DNA of 64,000 bases, taken from Chloroflexota bacterium (GTDB taxonomy: Bacteria > Chloroflexota > Anaerolineae > Anaerolineales > Villigracilaceae). This document shows positions 17,313-25,754 of this stretch, one piece after another (within the stretch, counting starts at the first letter, position 1; each line of letters begins with the position of its first letter). The position numbers were made by a program, and so were the translations under genes. The stretch spans positions 240,873 through 304,872 of the forward strand of contig JACRPQ010000005.1 of the NCBI GenBank assembly GCA_016223135.1, in the 5' to 3' direction. The notes below the pieces were generated by a model. The model did not search any database and was not told the origin of the DNA. It saw only the letters and a program-made list of their open reading frames with translations.

Positions 17313-18524
17313 CTACTCCAACAGCGCCGCAACGCGTTCGACGATAATTTCAGCCGCCTCGCTCTTGCTCATCAATGACAATGATTCCGTGCGCCCATCG
17401 GCAAACAACAGCGTGATGCGATTGGTCTCGACGGAAAACCCCGCATCGGAGGCGGAAATATCGTTTGCGGCAATCAAATCCAGTTTCTTGGATTGTAACT
17501 TATTTGCCGCATTTTCAAGAAGACTTTGCGACTCGGCTGCAAACCCCACGACCACCTGTTTTCGCTTCAATTCGGACCTCAGTCCTGCCACGGCTTTCAA
17601 GATGTCTTCCGTCGCTTCGAGCGTGATCTGCGGAACGCCCCCCTCTTTTTTGATCTTGTTCTCCGCAACACTCTTCGGACGAAAGTCTGCCACCGCCGCC
17701 GCCATGAACAGCGCATCGCAAGCGGGGAACCCCTTCAGCACTGCCTCCAGCATTTGTTTTGCCGTTTCCACGCGGACGATTTCCGCGCCGACTGGTGGAG
17801 TGAGCGCAGTGGGCGTTGTGATGAGCGTGACCTGTGCGCCGGCGTCCAGCGCGGCTTGGGCAAGGGCATAGCCTTGTTTGCCGGAGGAGCGGTTGGTCAG
17901 CACACGCACCGGGTCGAGCGGTTCCTGAGTCCCGCCGGCGGTGACCAAAACTCGTTTGCCGGCGAGCAAACCTCCCCGTCCGAGAACGAGGCGGAGGTGT
18001 CCGATGAGTTCGGGCGTTTCGGGCAGGCGTCCCTTTCCCGTCAAGCCTGAGGCGAGGTGTCCCTCCGCCGGTTCGATGATGTACGCGCCGCGTTTGCGGA
18101 GAATCTCCAGGTTTTCGCGTGTGGCGGGGTGGTCATACATGCCGCCGTCCATGGCGGGCGCAACGACCAGCGGACAGTTTGCGGCGAGCGCGGTGACGGT
18201 GAGCAGGGTGTCTGCTTGCCCGTGTGCGAGTTTGGCGAGGGTGTTGGCAGTGCAGGGCGCAATGACCAACAGGTGGGCGGTGTGACCCAGCCCCACGTGC
18301 AGAACATGCGCCTCGCTTCCCCATAGATCGGCGTCGGTGTAAACGCGCCGCCCTGTCACGGATTGAAAAGTAAGCGGCGTGACGAATTTTTCGGCGGAGG
18401 CGGTGAGGATGACATCCACTTGTGCGCCCGCCTGCGTGAGTTTGGATGCCAAATCGGCGGCTTTGTAGGCGGCGATGGAACCGCTCACCCCCAGCACGAT
18501 CCGCTTATCGGAGAGAATGGACAT
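17313..18524 (-). CDS. coaBC: Bifunctional phosphopantothenoylcysteine decarboxylase/synthase CoaBC
   Basis: Catalyses two steps of coenzyme A synthesis: joining cysteine to phosphopantothenate (CoaB) and decarboxylating the product (CoaC). 403 residues, usual length. The CoaC flavodomain (1-~185) begins LGVSGSIAAYKA and has APAMDGGMYDHPA; the flexible catalytic Cys is lacking in the form I can see (GLTGKGRLPE), so that loop deserves checking. The CoaB half has VLVTAGGTQEPLDPVR, NRSSGKQGYALA and AAVADFRPK. Start codon ATG 18524 gives a normal N-terminus. Confidence 0.93.
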   Translation of the reverse strand: MSILSDKRIVLGVSGSIAAYKAADLASKLTQAGAQVDVILTASAEKFVTPLTFQSVTGRRVYTDADLWGSEAHVLHVGLGHTAHLLVIAPCTANTLAKLAHGQADTLLTVTALAANCPLVVAPAMDGGMYDHPATRENLEILRKRGAYIIEPAEGHLASGLTGKGRLPETPELIGHLRLVLGRGGLLAGKRVLVTAGGTQEPLDPVRVLTNRSSGKQGYALAQAALDAGAQVTLITTPTALTPPVGAEIVRVETAKQMLEAVLKGFPACDALFMAAAVADFRPKSVAENKIKKEGGVPQITLEATEDILKAVAGLRSELKRKQVVVGFAAESQSLLENAANKLQSKKLDLIAANDISASDAGFSVETNRITLLFADGRTESLSLMSKSEAAEIIVERVAALLE

Positions 18525-18534
18525 GCAAATATTA

Positions 18535-18793
18535 TAACGTTAGTTCGGGTGTAAGGTCTTCTTTGAAAATCTCAAATTTGCGAAGTGGAAGGAGACCTCT
18601 AGCGTTTTGGGGTACGGCAGCCCAAAAATCAAAAAACTCTGCGGTAAATTTTTGGACTTGAACCGTTTATCCCGGCTTGAGGCTATTAACCTGAATTCGG
18701 GATAAGGCTTTTGAATCGTCCCGAAGGCTTTTGACGCAGCGGGTTCGAGAGCAGAATCAGCCTTCGGGACGCTTTTATCCCGAACTGACGTTA
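18535..18793. repeat. Nested repeat block bounded by TAACGTNAGTTCGGG ends
   Basis: The spacer between coaBC and the pentapeptide gene opens with TAACGTTAGTTCGGG (18535-18549) and closes with CCCGAACTGACGTTA (18779-18793), inverted with one mismatch. Inside are a copy of the CCTAAAGGTCT repeat and a segment from about 18688 that recurs inverted at 33349-33397. A long hairpin (CGTCCCGAAGGC with GCCTTCGGGACG) lies near 18718-18772. No gene is visible. Confidence 0.7.
18551..18630. repeat. Dispersed CCTAAAGGTCT-type repeat, copy 2 (degenerate)
   Basis: GTAAGGTCTTC, CTCAAATTTGCGAAG, GGAGACCTCTAGCG and GGTACGGCAG align in order with copy 1 at 11768-11843 (CTAAAGGTCTTT, CTCAAATTCACGAAG, CAGACCTTTAGGG, TGTACGGTA). 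The stem is weakened by substitutions. Confidence 0.6.
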
Positions 18794-18847
18794 TTACGTC
18801 TCCGCCCGCCTCGAAATATCAAAAAGTTACACCGCCCAAAGTGAAAC

Positions 18848-18876
18848 TTGTCTCACCCGTTCACTACGTCTATAAT
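18848..18876 (+). promoter_or_regulatory. Sigma-70-type promoter of the pentapeptide gene
   Basis: TTGTCT at 18848-18853 and TATAAT at 18871-18876 are separated by exactly 17 bases. The implied transcript would start near 18883, about 30 bases before the ATG, leaving room for GGAGG at 18907-18911. Confidence 0.8.
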
Positions 18877-18914
18877 ACCTTTGTAAGGCAAACCATCGGC
18901 ATTGGAGGCGAGCA

Positions 18915-19742
18915 ATGAAACTTTCCCCGTACGAACTGTATGACCTGCTCAATCGTCCTGGTCCCCTCTGGCTGGCAGACGCCGACTTGAGCGACGCCCG
19001 CCTGCGCAGAGCCAACCTGCGGCGTTTCATTTTTGTCGGGGCGAACCTGAGCAAAGCCGTCCTCAGCAATGCCGATTTGAGCGAAGCCGACCTGACCGAT
19101 GCCAACCTGAGCGAGTGCGTTCTCACCGAAGCCAACCTGAACAAGAGCATCATGGTCAAAGCCGACTTGAGCGGGGCAAACCTGGGCGGGGCGAATCTCA
19201 GCGAAGCCAACCTGGGGAGCGCCAGGCTCAGCCATGCGGTCATTACCGAAGCCAACTTACGCGAAGCCAACCTGCGCGGCGCCAAATTGATGCGGGTCAA
19301 TCTCAACAAATCGAATCTCTTTGGCGCGAACCTCGGCGGCGCAGACCTGAGTGAGGCGCGCCTGGTCGAGGTCAACATGCAGGACGCCAAGTGCGTCAAA
19401 ACCAACCTGAGCGGGGTCAGCCTTTCCGACAGCATCCTGATTGAGACGGATTTCAGCCGCGCCGTTTTGCTCGGAGCAAACCTCAGCCGCAGCAACCTCA
19501 CCCGCGCCGACCTGAGTGAGGCGAACCTCTCCAATGCCACCCTGAACGACGCCGACCTGAGTCATGCCAACTTGAGCGGCGCAAATCTGTACGGCGCATC
19601 TTTCCTGAACGCTAATCTGTGCGGCGCCAACTTGAGCAATGTCAATCTCCAGAATACAAGTTTCGTCAAGGCGCGTTATAACGCCGCCACCCTGTGGTCT
19701 GATGGGTTCGACCCGCAAGCCGCCGAAGCGGTGCTGATTTAG
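18915..19742 (+). CDS. Pentapeptide-repeat protein
   Basis: 275 residues made almost entirely of A(D/N)LSX-type pentapeptides from about residue 18 to 255, which fold as a right-handed quadrilateral beta-helix. There is no signal peptide and no attached catalytic domain; a short N-terminal cap (LSPYELYDLLNRPG) and a C-terminal cap are present. Some family members mimic DNA and protect gyrase, but most have no known role, so no function is assigned. It has its own strong promoter and ends four bases inside the 3' end of the convergent esterase gene. Confidence 0.92.
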   Translation: MKLSPYELYDLLNRPGPLWLADADLSDARLRRANLRRFIFVGANLSKAVLSNADLSEADLTDANLSECVLTEANLNKSIMVKADLSGANLGGANLSEANLGSARLSHAVITEANLREANLRGAKLMRVNLNKSNLFGANLGGADLSEARLVEVNMQDAKCVKTNLSGVSLSDSILIETDFSRAVLLGANLSRSNLTRADLSEANLSNATLNDADLSHANLSGANLYGASFLNANLCGANLSNVNLQNTSFVKARYNAATLWSDGFDPQAAEAVLI

Positions 19743-20818
19743 GAAGGGTGAAACAGCGCCTCCAGTCCCTTCCAAACATCATTTCTCCACGCCGTGTAGT
19801 TGTGACCTGCCGTGAATTCGCGGCAGGTCACGTTGTATCCCTTCTCCTGCAACAGCGCGTACATCGCCCGGTTATCATCGAGCAGCGCATCCAGTCTGCC
19901 AACATCCATCCAGATGTTCAATCCGCGCGCCTGCCCATGGCGGACAAGGTCCACGACGACGAAGTCGCGGCTCTCGATGGTGAACGCCCCTGCCTGGCTG
20001 ATGACCTTGCCGAACACGTCGGGTATCCGCAAGCCGGTGTACATCGCCATTGTGCCGCCCAGCGAGGCGCCCAGCACGCCGAATGCGCCGGGCTGTTTTT
20101 TCACGTCCAGCAGGTTGAGCTTTTCCCGTGCCAGCGGCAGGACGATTTGATCGAGCCAGAGCAGCGCAGCGTCGGAGCAGGCGTATTCCACACTGCGCCA
20201 GCGCCCGCCGCTGGGCAGGAACGCCATCGCAATCGGCTGGATGCGCCCCTCGGCGATGAGGTTATCCACGATGACGGTCAGTTTGGCGCGGTGGAGGTAA
20301 TCCTGCCCGTCATACACGACCAGCAGGGGAACAGGCTGTTTGACCGGCGGACGGTAGAAGTAGATTTCACGTTCGTAATCTTCGCGCAGCCATCTTGTCT
20401 CCACGCTGTGACTGGTCAATGCGCCGGGCGTCACCTCGGCGCGGCGGAGGTGGAACGGCGAGGGCATGGTCTCCGGCATGTAGAAGTAGTTGTTGCGCCC
20501 GCCCATGCCGTTGGGGACGGTCTTGCGATTGAGCGGGTCGAGAAAATTCTGCTGGGAGACCGGGTCGCGGAAGGCGTATTCGACGTAGGCGTCGCGGGGG
20601 AGGGTCAGGGCGGCGTACCAGATGGATTGGGCAGAATCAGGCACAAGTCGAGGGGAGATGCGTCTGAATCGTCTCGGTCTTCCGCCCCAGTGGTCGAAGT
20701 CTCCCACCAACCAGGGAGCCGTCTCGCCCTGCCAGATGAAGATGGCGCGGTCAAGGTGGACGACGGGGCTGCCTTCCTTGAAGGCGCGCTGGATGAGCGA
20801 ATGTGGAACCGTCGTCAT
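19739..20818 (-). CDS. Enterochelin-esterase-like alpha/beta hydrolase
   Basis: 359 residues. The N-terminal ~120 residues resemble the early-set (carbohydrate-binding-like) domain of Fes-type esterases (FIWQGETAPWLVGDFDHW). The hydrolase domain has VYDGQDYLHR, the nucleophile elbow GVLGASLGGTMA, DVGRLD for the acid and TAGHNYTAWR for the catalytic histidine, so the triad is complete. No signal peptide is seen. Fes-type enzymes cleave siderophore esters, but many relatives act on other esters and no siderophore genes are nearby. The start overlaps the end of the PEBP gene by four bases, implying cotranscription. Confidence 0.85.
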   Translation of the reverse strand: MTTVPHSLIQRAFKEGSPVVHLDRAIFIWQGETAPWLVGDFDHWGGRPRRFRRISPRLVPDSAQSIWYAALTLPRDAYVEYAFRDPVSQQNFLDPLNRKTVPNGMGGRNNYFYMPETMPSPFHLRRAEVTPGALTSHSVETRWLREDYEREIYFYRPPVKQPVPLLVVYDGQDYLHRAKLTVIVDNLIAEGRIQPIAMAFLPSGGRWRSVEYACSDAALLWLDQIVLPLAREKLNLLDVKKQPGAFGVLGASLGGTMAMYTGLRIPDVFGKVISQAGAFTIESRDFVVVDLVRHGQARGLNIWMDVGRLDALLDDNRAMYALLQEKGYNVTCREFTAGHNYTAWRNDVWKGLEALFHPS

Positions 20819-21381
20819 TTACTGAAGGTGCCCATCAGTTCGGCGCTGGCGAGGATGTGACCGACCATCGCTTTTTCGAGTTCACCCTTATCGGCGCGGG
20901 CGTTGATGGCGAGGGTTTCGTCGAGGGCGTAGAGTTTGAAGAAGTAACGATGCGTGCCGCTGGGCGGACAGGGACCGCCGTAGCCGGTGCGCCCCCAACT
21001 GTTTTTGCCGCTCAGGCTGCCGTCGGGGAGGGAGGCGTCGGCGGGGAAGGCTTCGGGCAGTCCGCGCGCCGAGGCGGGGATGTTGAACAGCACCCAATGC
21101 ACCCAGGTTCCGACGGGCGCGTCGGGGTCGTCCATGATGAGGGCAAAGGACTTTGTGCCTGCGGGCGGTTCGCTCCAGGCGAGGGCGGGAGAGATGTCTT
21201 CGCCTTTGCAGGTGTATTTGACGGGGATTGGCTGCCCGTGCGCGAAGGCAGGGCTGGTCAGTTCCATGGTCATGGCTTCCTCCATTGCCAAAGGGTCAGA
21301 AATTACGGTTTCGGGCGCCTCCGTTGCAGACGGGGCGCACGCCGACAAGACGATGGCTGTGAGCAACAAAATGCGCTTCAT
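20815..21381 (-). CDS. YbhB/YbcL-type PEBP lipoprotein
   Basis: 188 residues from ATG 21381. A short signal peptide with lipobox LSAC is followed by the PEBP fold: KYTCKGEDISPALAW, the DPDAPVGTWVHWVLFNIP core and GYGGPCPPSGTHRYFFKLYALD, which line the anion-binding pocket. Bacterial members are small periplasmic or surface proteins with no settled function. The long upstream in-frame extension to 21654 lies inside the next gene and is not used. It overlaps its upstream neighbour by four bases (ATGA type). Confidence 0.9.
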   Translation of the reverse strand: MKRILLLTAIVLSACAPSATEAPETVISDPLAMEEAMTMELTSPAFAHGQPIPVKYTCKGEDISPALAWSEPPAGTKSFALIMDDPDAPVGTWVHWVLFNIPASARGLPEAFPADASLPDGSLSGKNSWGRTGYGGPCPPSGTHRYFFKLYALDETLAINARADKGELEKAMVGHILASAELMGTFSK

Positions 21382-22433
21382 GGCAAGTCCTCTCTTTCCA
21401 CGCCGTCGAACCCCAGGATGAAATCTGCGCCGTAAGCAAGCGACGGGGTTTGGAAGCCGGGCTGATAGTTGCCCGACAAAATCCGCTTCATAATCTCGAC
21501 CGAGGTCAGTGCGGTGAGCCGATAGCCTTCCGGCGTCCGCAACTTTGCCCGCACCACTCGCTCCGCGTCGCGCATCTCGCCGATCATCAGGCTGAAGCCG
21601 CGTTCGTTCTGCTCGCGCGAGGGTCCACCCGGGATGAGATAGCCGATAAACCACTTGAGCAGGCTCCGCATCGGGCGGGAATAGACCAGCGGTCCGATGA
21701 AGCGGGAGAGTTTCAAAAAGCGAATGACGGCGCGCGGGAAGGCGAAATACGTCTCCACGTTCGGGACACCGGTGCTGTAATACGCGGTGGACACGTCGCC
21801 CCAGCCGACAGAGACGACCGGCACCGCTCCGCGCCCGAAGTCCTGCTCCAACACCTGCCAGGCGGGCGGCACCGTGACAATCTTCCCCTCGCGGCGGATG
21901 CGTCCCTGGCGATGCATGTTCTCAATGGCTGAGCGCGCCGTTCCGCGTGAGACGCCGCCGCCGACCCCTCGCAAGAACAGGCGGAAATGCGTGGCGGTGG
22001 GAAGTCTCTGCTTCAAATATGCGGCGAGACAATCGGAAGGCGCCACGTCGAACCCGCCGCCGGGCAGAAGCATGACGCCCGCCCGCTTCGCCTCCGCGCT
22101 CATGCCTGCCAGCGCTTCGAAGCCTTCGATTTCCCCGCTGATGTCCACATAGTGACGTTTTGTCCGCAGGCAGGCTTCTGCCATTTGGCGGAATGTCAGC
22201 ACGAAGGGACCCGCGCAATGCAGGACGGCGTCCACTTCGAGCAAAGCGGAATCGAGTTTCTCGGTCTCTTCGAGTGAGAAAACACGATACTCGAGATTGT
22301 ATCGCTGTGCTTGTGCGCGCAGTTTTGCCTCGTCGCGTCCGGCAAGGAGAGGGCGCAATCCCTCTTTCACCGCCTGTTCCACGATGAGTTGACCGGTATA
22401 GCCGTAAGAGCCGTAAATGAGGAATTTGCTCAT
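21378..22433 (-). CDS. Saccharopine-dehydrogenase-like NAD(P)-binding protein
   Basis: 351 residues from ATG 22433. The Rossmann motif YGSYGYTGQLI opens the protein, followed by LLAGRDEAKL and VLHCAGPF, the usual signature of trans-acting enoyl reductase or saccharopine-dehydrogenase-like oxidoreductases. RHYVDISGE and LLPGGGFDVAPSDCLA are also family segments. The substrate is unknown. The reading extended to 22574 adds residues encoded by an insertion-sequence-like spacer and is rejected. First gene of the run that continues with the PEBP lipoprotein and esterase. Confidence 0.88.
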   Translation of the reverse strand: MSKFLIYGSYGYTGQLIVEQAVKEGLRPLLAGRDEAKLRAQAQRYNLEYRVFSLEETEKLDSALLEVDAVLHCAGPFVLTFRQMAEACLRTKRHYVDISGEIEGFEALAGMSAEAKRAGVMLLPGGGFDVAPSDCLAAYLKQRLPTATHFRLFLRGVGGGVSRGTARSAIENMHRQGRIRREGKIVTVPPAWQVLEQDFGRGAVPVVSVGWGDVSTAYYSTGVPNVETYFAFPRAVIRFLKLSRFIGPLVYSRPMRSLLKWFIGYLIPGGPSREQNERGFSLMIGEMRDAERVVRAKLRTPEGYRLTALTSVEIMKRILSGNYQPGFQTPSLAYGADFILGFDGVEREDLP

Positions 22434-22479
22434 AAGAACCTTTTGAACTGCAGAGTCACTGAGATACTGAGAAGAAAAT

Positions 22480-22618
22480 GCTCTGTTGCAAACATGAGAT
22501 AGGCATGGTAAATCGCTCTGTTGCAAGGATTTTTCCGAGCGTACTCGGCGGTCTCTACCGCCGGGTTTGCGCAAGAGAGCGCAAACTACGCAGATTTTTT
22601 TGATGATTGCAACAGAGC
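22480..22618. repeat. IS6-like terminal repeat remnants
   Basis: GCTCTGTTGCAA occurs at 22480-22491 and 22515-22526, and its inverse TTGCAACAGAGC at 22607-22618. The motif matches the terminal inverted repeat core of IS6-family elements (CTGTTGCAA). The segment 22515-22618 is a 104-base unit with inverted ends and no transposase. The rest of this roughly 300-base spacer (22434-22735) shows no gene. Confidence 0.55.
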
Positions 22619-22693
22619 TTCATCCGCCACTCTTCACTACCTTGTTCAAAATTCGCGAAGAGTGGCGCAGATTAGCGGAGAAGACGGAGCAAT

Positions 22694-22726
22694 AAAAAGA
22701 CCCTGAAGGCTGGAACCCTCAGGGTC
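22694..22726 (-). terminator. Intrinsic terminator after ferritin
   Basis: GACCCTGA and TCAGGGTC form an 8-bp stem extended by further G-C pairs. On the minus strand it is followed by TTTTTATT. It lies nine bases after the ferritin stop. Confidence 0.85.
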
Positions 22727-22735
22727 AATTGTAAA

Positions 22736-23230
22736 CTACTCGCCCTGGCGCTTGGAAAGGCGATGGTCGAGCATCAGCACCGCCGATTCGCGCGCCTCGA
22801 TCATCTTGAGTTGAGCGACAATCTCCGCGGCGTTCTTTTCCTCCTCCACCTGTTCGCTGACGAACCACTGGAGCATCACTTGGGAGGGGTAATCCTTCTC
22901 CTTGAGCGCCAGTTCGTACAGCGCGTGGATGGAAGCGGTCACTTTTGCCTCGTGCGCCGCAACTTCCTCGGCAGCCTCCAGCGGCGATGCCCAGTCGGAC
23001 TTCGGCGCTTCGATGGCTTTGAGCGCCACCCTGCCGCCGCGTTCCAGTATGTGGTCGTAGATTTTCATGGCGTGCTCGCGTTCCTCGTCCGCCTGGACGC
23101 GCATCCAGTTGGCGAAGCCGGGCAGGTTTTTCTCCTCGAACCATGCCGCCATCGAAAGGTAGAGATACGATGAGAACAGCTCCTTGTTGATCTGTTCATT
23201 CAATGCGTCTTGAACGGTTTTTTCTATCAT
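22736..23230 (-). CDS. Ferritin
   Basis: 164-residue non-heme ferritin that oxidises Fe(II) and stores the iron as a mineral core in a 24-subunit shell. Ferroxidase-site residues are in place: NKELFSSYLYLSMA with the first Glu, EEREHAMKIYDHI with Glu and His, and SEQVEEEKNA toward the third helix. ATG 23230 (MIEKTVQDAL) is preferred because GGAGG stands seven bases upstream; longer starts add residues not seen in ferritins. The gene is followed by its own terminator. Confidence 0.94.
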   Translation of the reverse strand: MIEKTVQDALNEQINKELFSSYLYLSMAAWFEEKNLPGFANWMRVQADEEREHAMKIYDHILERGGRVALKAIEAPKSDWASPLEAAEEVAAHEAKVTASIHALYELALKEKDYPSQVMLQWFVSEQVEEEKNAAEIVAQLKMIEARESAVLMLDHRLSKRQGE

Positions 23231-23247
23231 AGGGTCCTCCACTTCCA

Positions 23248-23682
23248 TTATACGGCTTTGGATGAAAAAAGGATAAGCCACCCGATGAAGACGAAGACGA
23301 CAATCCAGATGAAAAAGATGATCGCCGCCCCGGCAACCCGGACGCTTCTTTCCACGCCGCAGCCTGCCGCGTTGACCCGCGCCTCTGCCAACACCTCAGG
23401 CGGAATCAGACGGATCGCCAGCCAGAGTCCGCCCGGGGTGATGAGGAGATCATCGAGATAGCCGAGGATGGGGATGAAATCGGGGATCAGGTCTATGGGG
23501 CTGAAGGTGTGCGCCACTACGAAGAAGACCAGCGCCTTCACATACCAGGGCGTGCGCGGATCCTTTGCCGCCAGATAAACGGCAAGGGCTTCGCTTTTCA
23601 AGGCGCGGGCGTGGGATTTAAGGGACTCCCACATTTTCTTCGTCCAGCGGCAGAGGGTTACTCTGTCCGTGCGAAACATCAT
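23248..23682 (-). CDS. DUF1232 (YkvA-like) membrane protein
   Basis: 144 residues. The DUF1232 core is the stretch [19 protein letters not shown] followed by [14 protein letters not shown], which is diagnostic for the family. A second hydrophobic segment ([20 protein letters not shown]) closes the protein, so it is membrane-anchored at both parts. The function of the family is unknown. The start overlaps the prs stop by four bases, so the two are cotranscribed. Ferritin lies 17 bases downstream and may share the transcript. Confidence 0.88.
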   Translation of the reverse strand: MMFRTDRVTLCRWTKKMWESLKSHARALKSEALAVYLAAKDPRTPWYVKALVFFVVAHTFSPIDLIPDFIPILGYLDDLLITPGGLWLAIRLIPPEVLAEARVNAAGCGVERSVRVAGAAIIFFIWIVVFVFIGWLILFSSKAV

Positions 23683-24653
23683 TCCCCGAACACGAACAAC
23701 TCGTTGATGGATTCGTGATGCAGGTTGTTGTAAATGGCGTGGGCAAAGACGGGCGCAACGGAAAGAATCTTCAACTTGGGATGGCGTTTTTCGGGTGGAA
23801 TATAAACCGTGTCGGTGGTGATGATTTCAATGATTTGCGGGATTTCCGCCAGCCGCTCCAAGCCGCCGCGTGTGAAAACGCCGTGCGTGCAGACGACGGT
23901 GATGTTTTCCACGCCTTCTTCAATCAACACGCGGCTCAACTCGGCGATGGAGCCGCCGGTGGCGATTTCGTCGTCGTAGATCAGCGCGCGTTTATGTCCG
24001 CGCACCTGATTGCCGACCAGCCCGCTGATGCGCACCTGTGTATCGGAAATGCGTTCCTTGTTGCCGGCGGCAATGGGCAGCTGAAGGCTTTTGGCGAAAC
24101 GGGCGGCGGATTTTGCCGAGCCCATATCGGGGGCGACGACAATGCAGTCATCCAGATCGCGGGTGGAAAGGTATTCGCGGAAGACCGGGCGGGCGCTGAG
24201 CGGGTCGGTGGGCATGGCGAAGAAACCATGCACCTGCGGCGAGTGGAACATCATGCTCATCACATGCGTGGCGCCGGCGGTCTTGATCAGGTCGGCGACG
24301 AGGCGGGCGGTGATGGAGATGCGTGCCGCGTCCTTTTTATCGGACCGCCCGAAGGAGTAGTACGGGATGATGGCATGAACTTCCGATGCCGCCGCGCCGC
24401 GCGCGATGTCGAGCATCATCAGCAGTTCCATCAGGTGGTCGTTGACCGGCTGCGAAAGCGACTGGACGATGTACACGCGGCGGTAGCGTACTGTCGCGCC
24501 GAGTTGGATGTACAGGTTGTCGTTGCTGAAGCGGGTGATGTGGGTCTCATCGAGGGGGACGCCGAGCGCACGGGCAATGCTCTCTGCCAGCGGTCGGTTC
24601 GAACTTCCGCTGAAAAAACGGACTTCTTCGGCGGGGAGGGGGGTAAGTGTCAT
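23679..24653 (-). CDS. prs: Ribose-phosphate pyrophosphokinase
   Basis: Makes PRPP from ribose-5-phosphate and ATP for nucleotide, His and Trp synthesis. 324 residues from ATG 24653, normal length. The N-terminus has [15 protein letters not shown]; the flexible-loop region reads [17 protein letters not shown] rather than the usual YSRQDRK, the PRPP loop is [12 protein letters not shown] rather than DDxxDTAGT, and [12 protein letters not shown] follows. These substitutions mark a divergent subgroup. A TTG start at 24731 would add 26 residues; AGAGG before ATG 24653 favours the shorter form. Confidence 0.88.
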   Translation of the reverse strand: MTLTPLPAEEVRFFSGSSNRPLAESIARALGVPLDETHITRFSNDNLYIQLGATVRYRRVYIVQSLSQPVNDHLMELLMMLDIARGAAASEVHAIIPYYSFGRSDKKDAARISITARLVADLIKTAGATHVMSMMFHSPQVHGFFAMPTDPLSARPVFREYLSTRDLDDCIVVAPDMGSAKSAARFAKSLQLPIAAGNKERISDTQVRISGLVGNQVRGHKRALIYDDEIATGGSIAELSRVLIEEGVENITVVCTHGVFTRGGLERLAEIPQIIEIITTDTVYIPPEKRHPKLKILSVAPVFAHAIYNNLHHESINELFVFGE

Positions 24654-24775
24654 GGGGGCTGCCTCTTCTGGGGTGCTGTGGGGGTTTTCGTCTATTTTAT
24701 CCGGGGAATCCAGCGAGGCGTCTTTTTGCAATCTTACTGCCTATCCTCCCTCACCCCTGTCCCATACGGGAGATA

Positions 24776-24814
24776 TGTCATTGCGAGACCTGCGAAGCAG
24801 GTCGAAGCAATCTC
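24776..24814. repeat. Dispersed CATTGCGAG/GAAGCAATCTC repeat
   Basis: TGTCATTGCGAG, a small palindrome (ACCTGCGAAGCAGGT) and GAAGCAATCTCC form a roughly 39-base element with inverted ATTGC/GCAAT arms. Elements of this shape are scattered through intergenic DNA of many bacteria. Right next to it, 24819-24838 (TAACGTGAGTTCAGGATAAG) matches the end of the repeat block at 18.7 kb. Confidence 0.6.
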
Positions 24815-24838
24815 CTGCTAACGTGAGTTCAGGATAAG

Positions 24839-25048
24839 CATTCCATCATCGCCCCCTTTCTGTCTGACAACCAAACCGGTTGTACTTAACGAAAGAGGTC
24901 CGCGTCATCGGACAATTGGCTTACAGATCCGCATGAGTTGACGTACTGCTTTATTCTCATCAGAATTCAATGCATATAGCACACTGGGCTGCCAGGGATT
25001 GGCAGCCCAGTGTTGTTCCGCCGCTTTTTGGCGGGGTAAAGGGAGGCA
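24839..25048. other. Non-coding spacer with strong hairpin beside the CRISPR array
   Basis: No gene is recognised. ACACTGGGCTGCC and GGCAGCCCAGTGT (24981-25013) form a perfect 13-bp stem with a seven-base loop, followed by a smaller CCGC/GCGG hairpin at about 25020-25036. On the minus strand these lie just beyond the trailer end of the CRISPR array and could end its transcript, although no T run follows. Confidence 0.5.
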
Positions 25049-25379
25049 ACCCTAATCCCCTAAATCGGGGCAATGGGATTCTTACCCCCCAGGAACTATA
25101 CAAATTTCCCTGGCTGATATGTTTCAATCCCCTAAATCGGGGCAATGGGATTCTTACTAGGGCTGGTCGTCGCTCTTTTCTCTTGGCGCATTCGGTTTCA
25201 ATCCCCTAAATCGGGGCAATGGGATTCCTACGATTTGCCCCCAAGGCGATCGCATTGGAGATTACGTCAGTTTCAATCCCCTAAATCGGGGCAATGGGAT
25301 TCCTACGATCCTGGACTGGTAAAGTCGCGTTGGTGTTCTTGTGTTTCAATCCCCTAAATCGGGGCAATGGGATTCCTAC
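25049..25379 (-). CRISPR. CRISPR array, 5 repeats and 4 spacers
   Basis: 37-base repeats at 25049-25085, 25121-25157, 25195-25231, 25270-25306 and 25343-25379, with spacers of 35, 37, 38 and 36 bases. On the plus strand each repeat starts GTTTCAATCCCC and ends GGGATTCCTAC or GGGATTCTTAC. Read on the minus strand the repeat ends in ATTGAAAC, the usual crRNA 5' handle of many type I and III systems. The leftmost repeat has lost exactly that end (ACCCT instead of GTTTC), as expected for the trailer repeat, so the array is transcribed leftward. No cas gene is found in the window. Confidence 0.95.
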
Positions 25380-25460
25380 TCTGGCTTTTTGATCGCCTGA
25401 AATCACCATTTTTTGCATTATATCATTATTCTTCCTCGCGCTTGTACCAGCCTTGCGAAC
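25380..25460 (-). promoter_or_regulatory. Probable CRISPR leader
   Basis: AT-rich sequence next to the intact end of the array. On the minus strand TATAAT (25417-25422) would start transcription about 30 bases before the first repeat; no convincing -35 hexamer is seen. The rest of the spacer up to 25754 shows no gene that I can support. Confidence 0.55.
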
Positions 25461-25754
25461 CCCGGAGGCAGAATACGAAAAATCGTGCAAAACTCGATGT
25501 TTCGTGTTGCGTGCTTCCTCAACGGATCGCTCTGAAACCCATCCGAACTCATCCAATCTTCTCCACCCTCCATTTGCGAATGGTAATCGCTGTGCACCGC
25601 TCTTTTTCAACTTCGCGGTGATTTGCTGGAAATTCCAAGAATATATACAATACGCCACACGAGGTTGACATGCCATCCAAACCGGAAACATACCCCGCTA
25701 TTAATATCATATTCACCTTGTTGAATGTCCTTCGACTACGGCGCGTAAAACGTC

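Noticed and set aside
25049-25460. Short reading frames through the CRISPR array
   Set aside because: The recurring peptide NPLNRGNGILT is a translation of the CRISPR repeat.
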